A stretch of 64,000 nt of DNA from an uncultured Pseudomonadales bacterium (lineage in GTDB: Bacteria; Pseudomonadota; Gammaproteobacteria; Pseudomonadales; Azotimanducaceae), in NCBI GenBank assembly GCA_951813295.1, contig CATOTI010000003.1:1-64000 (forward strand). Reading direction: 5' to 3'. Position numbers and translations under genes: made by a program. Position 1 is the first letter of the stretch, and every line of letters starts with the position of its first letter. The notes beneath the pieces were generated by a model, which had not been told where the DNA came from, did not search any database, and was given only the letters and a program-made list of their open reading frames with translations. Positions 38,037 to 46,892 of the stretch are shown here, piece by piece.

Positions 38037-40610
38037 ATGGTGGCCTTTCTCGTGAGTGGGCTTGCTATCGCGGGCTGTTCGAACTCGAAAAACGACCCTC
38101 CACGGATCACGTCATCACCGCCGCTTTCTTCGGTGCTGGAGGATTCAACCTACGCTTATACGGTCACGGCCGTCGATGACGGCCCGACGATTACCTTTTC
38201 GGTCGCCGGCGCGAACTGGTTGTCGGTGTCGGGTTCGGTCATTAGCGGGGTTCCCGAGAACGAGCACGTGGGTATCTCGAACGTCACGGTGACGGCTTCC
38301 GATGGCGAGCTCACGACGACACAGTCGTTCGCAATCGAGGTCATCAACACGAATGATCTACCGGTCTTTACGACGACGGATTTCTCCGGCGGCGAGCAGT
38401 GGGTGTCCGTGACGGGGCAACTGTTCGACGACGTCGACGTTGGCGACAGCCACACGATCACGGTCGTCGAAAACGAGATGGCGATTGAACCGATCGATTC
38501 GGTCTATACCACGTCGGTCGGCAGTTTGGTGATCAGCGGCGAGGCGTACACGTTCACGCCGTTCTCGTCGAAGTCGAGCCAACTTCAGGTTACGGTGGTC
38601 GACACGAGTGGAACCGATGTGTCGACCGATATTTTGATCGCCGAAACGATCGGTGATCCACTGGCCGGCGAACAGTGGCATCACGACAACCGCGGGCAGG
38701 CTGCGTTTTCCTTCCCCGACGAATTGGTTGCCTTCATCGAACAGGATCCCGATTTCGCGTGGCCCCCACTGCCGACCGAGTGTGCCGACCTTTCGGCGAC
38801 GGCGTGCCAAGCGCATGTTGCCGGCTTCCGTACACCGACCGAGGACATCAATACCGTCGGCGCGATCACCGCTGGTATCCGAGGGCAAGGCGTTTCGGTG
38901 GTGGTGGTGGATACCGGTCTAGAGATCGCCCATCCGGACCTTGCCGCCAACCTCGTTCCTGGCCTGTCGATGGATTTCCTCTCTGGCGATGATGATCCGA
39001 CCAACGACCTCAGCGTGTTCGGCGATCACGGCACGAGTGTCGCCGGAATTGTCGGCTCCGTCGGCTGGAACGATATCGGTGGCATCGGGGTGGCGCCGGA
39101 GGTCGGCCTGGCGGGGATGAACTTCCTCTTCGCCCAGGATGACACGTCGCGTGCCCAAACCCATGGTCTCTTCAACTCGTCGGTGACGGTGTCAGACCCC
39201 GTCGTTGCTTTTAATCGTAGTTACGGAATCAGTTACCGAATCGGTCCGATCTTCTTCCCGTGGAATGAATTCGAGGCCGAATTGGTCGCGAACGTCGGGA
39301 CGTTGCGCGACGGACTTGGGGCGATCAATGTGAAATCGAGTGGTAACTCATTCGATGAGTTTCGACGGTTTTTGCCCTACCCGGACTTGGACCTCCCTTC
39401 CCATACGGCGGAGGGCGAAACCTACAACGCACACATGGGGACGATGGTCGTCGGTGCGGTGACCGCGGCGGGCGACCGGGCTTCCTATTCGACGCCTGGA
39501 TCGAGTCTCTTTCTTTCTGCCCCGGCGGGCGAGTACGGCCTCTTCTTTCCCGCCATCGTTACCACTGATCAGTCCGGCTGTGAACGCGGCTACAGCCGCG
39601 CGGACGAGTTCTGGGCCTCGCTTTGGCCGTTCAACTTTGGCCCGGGCGAAGACAACGAAAACTGCGACTACACAAGTTCGTTCAATGGCACCTCATCCGC
39701 CGCGCCGATGGTGAGCGGCGTCATCGCGCTCATTGCATCGGCGAACCCGGCGCTCGACTGGCGCCAGATTCGCCATGTTCTCGCGTCGACCGCGACGCAG
39801 CCGGAAGCGGACGATGCAGCCGTCATTCGAGCCGTTGGTGAGGGTTCGTTCACCGCGCATCTAGGCTGGGTTCAGAATGCCGCCGGCTACTGGCACAACA
39901 ATCAATATGGGCTGGGCCGGCCGGACGCGAGCGCGGCCGTCGAAACCGCCATGAACGCGCCCGTGATGGGAGATCTAGTTGAAGCGTCCTCGACGTGGGG
40001 GCCTTACCATGATCCGACGACGGTGGCGGTTCCGATTCCCGACGGCGAAGCGGCAGGTGCCACGATTGATGTCGTGCTCGACGACGTGCCCATGGACTTC
40101 ACGGAGAGCGTGCGGGTGCGGTTGAGCGTCCATGCCACCGGCCTTTGTTGGATCACGGAAGCCTATGACTGTTCTGCGGTGAACCCCGAAGGGTCGCTTT
40201 CGAACTCCGCCGGCGTCGATCTTGCGATCGAGTTGACCTCGCCAAGCGGCACGAAGGGCATGTTGTTGAGTTCTAACCAACTCGTGGTCGGTGAAGCGTT
40301 GGTGGCGGATCACATCTTGTTCGACACACCGATGCAGGCCTCGGCGTTCTACGGTGAGGATCCGAATGGCACTTGGCGGATTCGCTTCGTCGATGTCGAT
40401 GCGACCCCGGTGCGACCGATCCCGTTGCCGATCGAGGCCTACGCGGTCGACATCGACGAAGACGGCAATCTCATCTATCCGGAATGGTTGATCCAAACCG
40501 CGAATGGCCAGACGACCTTCTATTGGGGCGTGAATAACCCGGAACCATCTGAAGTGCGCGGCATCGAGTTAACCGTCTTCGGACACGCGCAAACAGGAGC
40601 ATCGGAATGA
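38037..40610 (+). CDS. Subtilisin-like (S8) protease lipoprotein with P domain, copy B
   Basis: Same architecture as copy A: lipobox IAGC, cadherin/Ig-like region, S8 catalytic domain with D292/H331/S553, and a C-terminal P domain; 857 aa from the ATG at 38037. Several substitutions relative to copy A lie between residues 421 and 444, around the oxyanion-hole Asn (A: NTGTL...VKASGNAFDRF; B: NVGTL...VKSSGNSFDEF). All catalytic residues are retained. The local cluster of changes in an otherwise almost unchanged gene suggests gene conversion or selection on the substrate-binding area. It overlaps the following I9-like gene by 4 nt. Confidence 0.85.
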   Translation: MVAFLVSGLAIAGCSNSKNDPPRITSSPPLSSVLEDSTYAYTVTAVDDGPTITFSVAGANWLSVSGSVISGVPENEHVGISNVTVTASDGELTTTQSFAIEVINTNDLPVFTTTDFSGGEQWVSVTGQLFDDVDVGDSHTITVVENEMAIEPIDSVYTTSVGSLVISGEAYTFTPFSSKSSQLQVTVVDTSGTDVSTDILIAETIGDPLAGEQWHHDNRGQAAFSFPDELVAFIEQDPDFAWPPLPTECADLSATACQAHVAGFRTPTEDINTVGAITAGIRGQGVSVVVVDTGLEIAHPDLAANLVPGLSMDFLSGDDDPTNDLSVFGDHGTSVAGIVGSVGWNDIGGIGVAPEVGLAGMNFLFAQDDTSRAQTHGLFNSSVTVSDPVVAFNRSYGISYRIGPIFFPWNEFEAELVANVGTLRDGLGAINVKSSGNSFDEFRRFLPYPDLDLPSHTAEGETYNAHMGTMVVGAVTAAGDRASYSTPGSSLFLSAPAGEYGLFFPAIVTTDQSGCERGYSRADEFWASLWPFNFGPGEDNENCDYTSSFNGTSSAAPMVSGVIALIASANPALDWRQIRHVLASTATQPEADDAAVIRAVGEGSFTAHLGWVQNAAGYWHNNQYGLGRPDASAAVETAMNAPVMGDLVEASSTWGPYHDPTTVAVPIPDGEAAGATIDVVLDDVPMDFTESVRVRLSVHATGLCWITEAYDCSAVNPEGSLSNSAGVDLAIELTSPSGTKGMLLSSNQLVVGEALVADHILFDTPMQASAFYGEDPNGTWRIRFVDVDATPVRPIPLPIEAYAVDIDEDGNLIYPEWLIQTANGQTTFYWGVNNPEPSEVRGIELTVFGHAQTGASE

Positions 40611-41050
40611 AGCGACAGACGCGAATCGCCTCGATCATTATCGCCGCCGCCGGCATCGCCGTTGCCGATCCCGTCGTCCCCACACCCGTGTATCCAACCC
40701 ACGAAATGGACGCCGTACAACCCGTTGTCCCGGTGCCGCCGGCACCGGTGACGCGCCCCGAGGGGCAAGTCGTTCAAATCACGCGCCCGTCCTTCGGCGT
40801 CCGCACGCGCAATATCCTCATCGTCGCCGATCGTAGCGCCACCCAACTCGCGACCGCGCACGGACTAACCCTCGTCCAAGAGGCGACACCGCGGCGAATC
40901 ACGGTGAATCCCGCGACGCCGCAAAAAACGCTCATGGTGATGACCGTCCCCGAGGACCGCGACATCGCCGAAGTCCTCGCGAAACTCCGCGCGGCCCCCG
41001 GCATTCGTTACGCCGAGCGCGAGTTCGTACGGCCGTATCGGACGTTCTAG
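40607..41050 (+). CDS. Secreted I9/propeptide-like protein, copy B
   Basis: 147 aa, nearly identical to copy A (22394-22837). It has a signal peptide, a Pro-rich spacer (here DPVVPTPVYP instead of DPVVPQVVYP) and the I9-like C-terminus LRAAPGIRYAEREFV. The start overlaps the protease stop. Conservation of the overlap in both copies supports a functional pair. Role as trans-acting prodomain or inhibitor is inferred. Confidence 0.65.
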   Translation: MKRQTRIASIIIAAAGIAVADPVVPTPVYPTHEMDAVQPVVPVPPAPVTRPEGQVVQITRPSFGVRTRNILIVADRSATQLATAHGLTLVQEATPRRITVNPATPQKTLMVMTVPEDRDIAEVLAKLRAAPGIRYAEREFVRPYRTF

Positions 41051-41232
41051 GCGAGCACGGCTATCATCGGACGGGGCGACCGTTCGGCGCATTGGAAGGT
41101 GAGTCGATCAGACGGCGCCCGAGTGTGGGTCCGTGAAGGTACCCAATACACAGCCAAGGCTCCCTGCATTTTCAGGACTTCTATTGGCGGACGCGGCCGA
41201 GACGACCGGCATCCGATGCGGCGATAGTCGTA

Positions 41233-41982
41233 TTGGCCGCTAAGCTCTCGAACCTTTTTGCAATCGCACCGGATTGGACAAGTCAATCCCTCCTGCCATC
41301 GTTGCGCTGGGAGACATCCAATGAAGCGCGAGATCTATGGTCAGCATATGCCTGGGTGGCGCGCGCAGGACCGAACCTGCTTGCCGCGATCAAAGATGAT
41401 TTCATCTCTGCGCTTGAGAAGTATCCGGAGCTGGGTGAGCGGCGCTCGCATCTCGTTTATCTGTTTCTGGCAGCCAGTATCGATGCGAACGCTGGCATCA
41501 CGCATGAAGAAATTCAGATCGTGATGGCCAATCTGCCGGAGGACGGGCTTGTTGATGTCGCCGATTTCTTCGAAAATCGTCTTGGCAACAGCGAGGGGGA
41601 CCGGTCGGGAGCATGGAAGAATATCTACCTCCCGTGGCTACGGGATTATTGGCCGAAGGCTGAGGAACGAAGTTCGACCAAAACGTCTATTGCGCTTGTC
41701 CGGTGTCTGATCAAGACAGGCGGCACCTTTCCCGAGGCTCTGCAGTGGGCGGAAGAGTTTTTGCGACCGGGAACGGCGGATGCTGTCCTGTGGCATGTTC
41801 AGAAGAGCGGTATTCACCAAAGCTGGCCCGCCGACACACTCAAGATGCTGACCATTATGATTCCCGGAAATATCGTCGAGAACTGGAACAGGCAAAAACT
41901 TCAGGAAATTCTCAACCAGATGCAAGAGACCGACCAAAACATCGCGCGGGACCAGCGATTTCAACGCCTTTACGGGCTGTAG
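41233..41982 (+). pseudogene. C-terminal fragment of a large DUF4020/SIR2-associated-type protein
   Basis: A 249-codon frame with SLLPSLRWETSNEARDLWSAYAWVARAGPNLLAAIKDDF, then ITHEEIQIVMANLPEDGLVDVADFFENRL, and LPWLRDYWPKAEERSSTKTSIALVRCLIKTGGTFPEALQWA. This resembles the helical C-terminal region (DUF4020) of long SIR2-like proteins that occur in defence islands. The N-terminal enzymatic part is absent: sequence upstream of 41233 leads quickly into the right flank of the duplication. No strong ribosome-binding site precedes the first codon. I treat it as a truncated remnant. Confidence 0.5.
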
Positions 41983-42164
41983 TCGCATCAGACTCACTGC
42001 GTAGACAAAAAATCGCTTGCCAGTTCTGTCTCGGTGGATTCTTGTTGACGCGGCCCCGGATCGATTCCAACTTCCAGACGTACTACGGACCCGAGTTCAT
42101 CTCAATCAGTCCGCATCTGCAGCGCAAGAGCAGGAGGGCTGGATGACAGTTCGAACGGTCGTGG

Positions 42165-42500
42165 TTGTGGCCCGTCCAGTTCCTTTGAGGTCCAGCGGGA
42201 CACCTGTCGCCAGTCGTGGCCCTATCTGTTCGCATTTTGCCCTGGTGCGTCTGCTGAATCTGCGCAGGATAGCGCGGCTTTGCGCGAGATTGCGCGGGTA
42301 CCTTGTGGGAATGAGCACTTCTATTGCAGAGACGTGTTTGCTGGGGACTGCGTGCACCGCCATTTCGCTTTAGCGAAAATGAAGGAGATAGAGGGGTTCG
42401 AACACCAGTTCGATGCGAGCGCCGGAGGCGCGACCTGCGAGCGGATGCGTCGCGAAGCGACGTCAGTCGGCGAGCCATCCCTCTCTCCGCCAGCAACATC
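42165..42500. repeat. Dispersed repeat copy 3 plus tRNA-like palindromic unit
   Basis: The + strand part 42265-42362 matches 37251-37350 and, inverted, 23240-23330; the segment CAGTTCGAACGGTCGTGGTTGTGG near 42140-42167 matches the far side of copy 1, with about 70 bp inserted. 42381-42498, read on the - strand, starts GGAGAGAGGGATGGCTCGC and ends TGTTCGAACCCCTCTATCTCC, a degenerate tRNA-Ser-like layout (acceptor and T arm). It is not a functional tRNA as far as I can fold it. Confidence 0.6.
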
Positions 42501-43254
42501 TGTATCAATATGAAAGATAAGGAATTTATGCTCTGTCTTTCACATAGCCCACACCTCAACCCCCAACTCCGAGACGTCGAGTGGCGTCGACGCACGAGGA
42601 GTGGGAGCCTTCCGAATCTGGGGCTGAAGGTAAAGTTCCGTGGTACAAGCGCCCAGAGTGAGGGACGCACCCGGGTCCTAAGCGAACGGTCGGATATCCG
42701 ATCACCTCTGCGGGGCTTTTGTGTCGCGCACAGGCGGGGCGTCGCGTGATGAAGTCGTGCGGGCTTCGGTCGATGATGCGCGAGTGACCGACAGTGCGGT
42801 TGAAGTCGATGTGCGCCGACATACCGTCGAGCGCTGTATTGGCTTCCTCCGGGCTCCTCCAAGCGCGATTGAGACCGTTGCCAACGTCCTGGTCGATATC
42901 GTCGCGATGCGTCTCCCAGCGAGTGTCACGGGGCACGAAGAAGGTGCCGCCGTTACGCCCCCGTCGTTTGCCTCCGCTGAAGTGCGGCGTCTCGGGTCCG
43001 TCCAAGGCTAAGCTGTTGCTCGTCCACCTCGTCGAAGCGCTCTTCGAAGGCATCGGAGCATCGTTTCGAGGTGTACAAGATCCTGGATCGTACCGAGAAT
43101 GTCAGCGACAAACGCCCGGTCGCTGTCGCTGGGTCGGTTTTAGCGTGTCAAAGGGCCTGGAACAGCACGTACACGTGGACGATGTCGAAGTGGTCAACGA
43201 GCCTCTGATAGGCAGAGTCAACGTAGCCGCATCATTCGGAGCAGGGAGGGTTGG
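42501..43254. other. Intergenic region without a recognised gene
   Basis: Both strands have open frames up to about 165 codons, but their composition (many R, S, P, H) and lack of ribosome-binding sites or recognisable domains suggest shadow frames. No repeats shared with other parts of the window were found. A promoter for the lipoprotein gene at 43255 should lie at its end. Confidence 0.4.
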
Positions 43255-45297
43255 ATGGTGAAGGGATTGGGAATGTGTTTCGAACGCTCGATTGCAGGGT
43301 GGAAGCTCGTAGCTCGTGTCCGAAGTCACGTGAAGCGGTCGTTGCCTCGTGCGTTAAGCGGCGTTGCGATGGCCCTGATCGTTGCGGGTTGTGCAACGAC
43401 GCCGTCGGTCACTTCGATCGATTTCGACGTGCCGTCCACGCCGTTGGGCGGTGAGGCGGCCGTCGTTCCGGGCTCGACGCTGCCACTGCAAGACGTCGTC
43501 ACCGCGGATACCAACGGCACCCTGATCCCCTTGTCGGATCTGTCGACCCTTCGAGTCGACGTCGACGGGGGCAGGTTCGACTTGGAAGGTGGTTCGATCA
43601 CGTTCGATGCCGAGGCAACCGACATCCCGTCCGCGGGTTACGTCGTCACGGTAGCGGTGCTCGAAGCCCCTCAAGTCTCACGCACCAAAACCTACAAGCC
43701 AGATTTCGCTCGTATTCACGGGCCCGAGCCAGATGAAGTGACGGATGTGCGTGCGAACCTCGTTTGGGAGTACGAAGGCACGCAATACGTGATCGAAGAA
43801 GGGACGCCCTTGATCCCCGGCGAGACCTATCGACTTGACGTGGAGGTCGACGACGATGCGGGCCGTACTTTTTCGAGCAATACGCCCGATCATCCGGTGC
43901 CCCCTAGACGCGTGACGCCCGGTTTCGCACACCTGTACCCGAGCGATGAGGATCCGTGGGAGTTGACTGCCGGCCGACCGGGCTCGGGCGAGTCGGATTT
44001 CAGCGTCGAGCTTGTCTATAGAGGTGTAAATGGCGTCGGCCAGGGATCGCCCTCGACGGAGCTGAGTTTCCTGAATGATCCATCCATCGGAGAAGGCCCG
44101 GAACCTGCCTCGGTCAGCTCGATCGAGGTCGTCGGCGAATTGTCATCCGAAGGCGCGATCGGGCCCGGGGAGTCGAAGGTGCTCGACGTTGCAGTGACCG
44201 ATATCGCCGGTCGAAGCTGGCACTTGGATCCGACCAAAACGCCGTCGCATCTGTCGCAGGAGTTTCGACTTCCGCCTGAACGACTGGACGTGGAAATCAT
44301 CAACGGGCGCTATGATCCGGTGACCTACGAGATCACCTTCGAGCCGAACGCGAAGGCGATGCTGGGAGACACATTCAGGCTCGGAATCGGCTACAACGAG
44401 ACGGGCTCGTCACCGATCGAAGGGGAAAGTCCTGGACGTCCGGATGTGCGCGTCGAACGCGAGTACGAGCCGGATTTCATTCGAATCTTGCCGTTGATGG
44501 AGGAGTCGAGTCTGACGCACGTCGGCCCTCAGGGGAGGGATGGCGACAGCGGTCGATCGGGGCAGGACGGTACCGGTGGCCGGGCTTCCAACCAAGTCTA
44601 TGGCAGGGGCGGGCAAGGGCGCTCCGGCGGGCGCGGGACTTCCGGGCAGTCGGGCAGCCGCGGTGGCCCCGGCCCAAACTTGCGAGTGATAGCGCGGGAG
44701 GTGCGAACGGTCGACGCAGCAACGCGGCTCGTGCTTTTCGAAGTCCGTGCACCGCAAGTGCGCCCCGAGTACTACTTGCGTCGGTTCGATACGGAGCCCG
44801 TGGCTGTCATCAACAAAGGCGGCGACGGCGGTACCGGGGGTGATGGTGGCGACGGTGGTACCGGTGGCGACGGTGGTGACGCGTACATGTCGGGGAATGG
44901 TGGTGACGGCGGTGATGGCGGCGACGGTGGCGATGGGGGTGATGGCGGCCCCGGCGGCGAGATCGTGCTAATTCTCGCGAGTCACGATCTCGAGAGCTCG
45001 TTTGTGTTGTCTTCAGTTGGCGGACAGGGTGGGGAAGGCGGCAAGGACGGCACTGCGGGTGAACCGGGGTTGCCGGGCTCGACCGAATTGTGGGACCCGA
45101 CCGACAGCAAGTCACGTAACAAGAATTTGTCACTGCCGGAGACCGGCGCATACGGCAACGAAGGAAACATCGGTCACGTGGGTCGAACGGGGCATGACGG
45201 CTTGCCGGGACGCGTCGATATGCGGGTGGACGAGGCGCAAGCCGCTGCGATGGTCCGCCGTGCGCCGGAATCCATAAAGCGGGTGATTCTTTACTGA
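43255..45297 (+). CDS. Lipoprotein with Gly-Asp-rich collagen-like repeats
   Basis: A 680-aa surface or periplasmic lipoprotein. The N-terminus has basic residues and a hydrophobic stretch ending in the lipobox IVAGC (C46). Residues ~50-415 are beta-rich and contain recurring signatures of the form VDVEVDD / LDVAVTD and the repeated 'R-x-x-x-P-D-x-x-R' phrase (YKPDFARI, YEPDFIRIL). Residues ~425-470 and ~520-585 are Gly-rich repeats (GDGGTGGDGG type), resembling collagen-like or elastomeric segments. It ends with another Gly-rich patch and RRAPESIKRVILY. It converges with the TPR-like gene, overlapping it by 7 nt. I do not recognise a named family. Confidence 0.75.
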   Translation: MVKGLGMCFERSIAGWKLVARVRSHVKRSLPRALSGVAMALIVAGCATTPSVTSIDFDVPSTPLGGEAAVVPGSTLPLQDVVTADTNGTLIPLSDLSTLRVDVDGGRFDLEGGSITFDAEATDIPSAGYVVTVAVLEAPQVSRTKTYKPDFARIHGPEPDEVTDVRANLVWEYEGTQYVIEEGTPLIPGETYRLDVEVDDDAGRTFSSNTPDHPVPPRRVTPGFAHLYPSDEDPWELTAGRPGSGESDFSVELVYRGVNGVGQGSPSTELSFLNDPSIGEGPEPASVSSIEVVGELSSEGAIGPGESKVLDVAVTDIAGRSWHLDPTKTPSHLSQEFRLPPERLDVEIINGRYDPVTYEITFEPNAKAMLGDTFRLGIGYNETGSSPIEGESPGRPDVRVEREYEPDFIRILPLMEESSLTHVGPQGRDGDSGRSGQDGTGGRASNQVYGRGGQGRSGGRGTSGQSGSRGGPGPNLRVIAREVRTVDAATRLVLFEVRAPQVRPEYYLRRFDTEPVAVINKGGDGGTGGDGGDGGTGGDGGDAYMSGNGGDGGDGGDGGDGGDGGPGGEIVLILASHDLESSFVLSSVGGQGGEGGKDGTAGEPGLPGSTELWDPTDSKSRNKNLSLPETGAYGNEGNIGHVGRTGHDGLPGRVDMRVDEAQAAAMVRRAPESIKRVILY

Positions 45298-46817
45298 TTC
45301 TCCGGGCGCCGGCTCAGACATCGCGAGGTCTGAAGCCAGGCCTCCTCGATGTAGCGGCCAGAAGGATAAGCCTCGATATAGCGGCGGAGGTCGATCTCGT
45401 TGCACGTGTCTTTGATCGCTTGCCATAGCTCGTCTTCGGCATCCATCGCAAGTCGCGGGGGCGCCTGCGGCTCGGCCGGTCGTGGCGTGGGGGCGGCGTC
45501 CTTTTTCGCTTGTAACGCCTCAACCTCCCTTCGAAGGCTGTCCACCCGCGTGGAGTTGGGTTCGAGAGCGGCGAGGTTGTCAATCAGGTCCACCGCCTGC
45601 AAACCCGCGCCGCGGTCGAGTGCAGCTCGGGCGAGCTCGACATAGCGCTCAATCACGCGATCCATTCCCGAGAGTGCGCGTTTGTTATCGGGATCGAGAA
45701 CCAGGACTTCGGTGTATTTCCCGGCCGCGTTGTCACCGGGAGGGTTGCGCAAGCGGTCGACCGCGAGGTCGGCTTCGGCCGAGGCCAAGAGCGACTCGAC
45801 CTGTCTAAGTGACTCGGCTCGCTCGGTGATAGCCGCCACCTTGCTTCGGAGCGCTTCGAACTCGGCATCGCCCGCCCACTGGGCCCCGGCGGCATCGATC
45901 AGTTGCCGGGCCCGCGGGTTATTGCCCCCTGCCAATGCACTTTCGGCAGCCCGCGACACGTTATTGCGAGCAGTAGTGAAGGCAGATTGCACCCGGTCAT
46001 CTTGCGGGTTCAGCTCGAGAGCGCGGCGAAGGTTCTCGAGTGCCACGCCGATTCGAGCGCCATCCTCTTCACCGCCTTCCAAGCGAATCTCGGCCAACGT
46101 CAGAAGGCGCGTAATCTCCTCCTTGGTGGCTGCCTCCTCGACCATCGAGGCGAGTTGACGCGGCAAAGGCCCAAGTTCGTGGTAGTCGGTGTCGTCGGGC
46201 CAAACCGCGAAGGCCGCCGCAATCAGGTCGCCTGCGAGCTCAAGCGCTGCGTCTGCGATCGCTGCATTGATAGCAGCGTCTAGCTGTCCTTTGAGATCGG
46301 AAATCGCTGCCGTCGCACCGACGTGGCCGGGATGGAGCGCGAGTGCTTCCTGGAACCCTTCCGCGGCCGATCTGAAAACCGCGGGCGTGAGCACAGAGGG
46401 GGTCCCGAGCTTCGAGGTGACCGTGGCCACGCGTTGGTCTGCAACGGTCTGGGAGTCGGGGCCTCGTGCCATGAGATAGACCATGAACGCAACAAGCCCC
46501 AATACGGCGACGGCTGCTAGCGCGAGTGTCTTACCGCGTCGCTCGGGCGCTCGAAAAAGTGGCGATGTGGGGTCGGGGCGCGGTGGCGAACTTGGCCTCG
46601 ATTCGACCACCGGCAGCAGCCGGTTGATCATTTTTGAACGTCCGCATCCGGAACATTGGCCGCTACTACGAGCGAGGAACGCTTCCGACTGCATCTGGCG
46701 GGCGATCTGATTGACTTGCTGGCGCGGTTGCACGCCGGTACCCGACGAGACGCAATCGTCGCAGCGCGGCCCTTCAGCGTTGCGCAGGTAGTCGAAAACA
46801 AGGTCCTTGTTGGTCAA
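45291..46817 (-). CDS. Membrane-anchored zinc-ribbon / helical-repeat protein
   Basis: A 508-aa protein. An N-terminal cytoplasmic zinc-ribbon-like segment has four cysteines, C19xxC22 and C55xxC58. A Pro/Ser-rich linker and one TM helix (TLALAAVAVLGLVAFMVYLM, ~95-114) follow. The rest, presumably outside the inner membrane, is a long helical solenoid with TPR-like pairs (EGFQEALALHPGHVGATAAISDL, NLRRALELNPQDDRVQSAF, KYTEVLVLDPDNKRALSGM). It ends in a short conserved domain with CNEIDLRRYIEAYPSGRYIEEAW. It is the third gene of the run motor-vWA-TPR on the - strand, 75 nt after the vWA gene. It could be a scaffold for the motor; that is inference. Confidence 0.75.
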   Translation of the reverse strand: MTNKDLVFDYLRNAEGPRCDDCVSSGTGVQPRQQVNQIARQMQSEAFLARSSGQCSGCGRSKMINRLLPVVESRPSSPPRPDPTSPLFRAPERRGKTLALAAVAVLGLVAFMVYLMARGPDSQTVADQRVATVTSKLGTPSVLTPAVFRSAAEGFQEALALHPGHVGATAAISDLKGQLDAAINAAIADAALELAGDLIAAAFAVWPDDTDYHELGPLPRQLASMVEEAATKEEITRLLTLAEIRLEGGEEDGARIGVALENLRRALELNPQDDRVQSAFTTARNNVSRAAESALAGGNNPRARQLIDAAGAQWAGDAEFEALRSKVAAITERAESLRQVESLLASAEADLAVDRLRNPPGDNAAGKYTEVLVLDPDNKRALSGMDRVIERYVELARAALDRGAGLQAVDLIDNLAALEPNSTRVDSLRREVEALQAKKDAAPTPRPAEPQAPPRLAMDAEDELWQAIKDTCNEIDLRRYIEAYPSGRYIEEAWLQTSRCLSRRPENQ

Positions 46818-46892
46818 GCCCCGCCCCTCTGATCGAGCGCGGATATTCGCACGAACGCAAGAGCCAATCGAGGTGGTCAGAGGGAGCGACGA

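Larger units (their letters stand above)
37817..41064 (+). repeat. 3.25-kb duplication, copy B
   Basis: The second copy of the protease/propeptide segment (see copy A at 19600-22851). The coding part is the same length as copy A. The differences I saw are concentrated in the poly-C tract and leader, in a short patch around 39294-39360, and in a few codons of the downstream gene near 40678-40692. The flanks differ from those of copy A. Confidence 0.9.

Noticed and set aside
42381-42498. A tRNA-Ser gene on the - strand
   Set aside because: Acceptor and T-arm-like sequences are present, but pairing is imperfect and I could not find an anticodon arm; kept only as tRNA-like repeat.
42556-43053. 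165-codon - strand protein
   Set aside because: No recognisable domain, biased composition, no ribosome-binding site; opposite frames are equally open.
43255-45297. PE-PGRS-type mycobacterial protein because of GGDGG repeats
   Set aside because: No PE domain, Gram-negative lipobox and different gene context; Gly-rich similarity is compositional.
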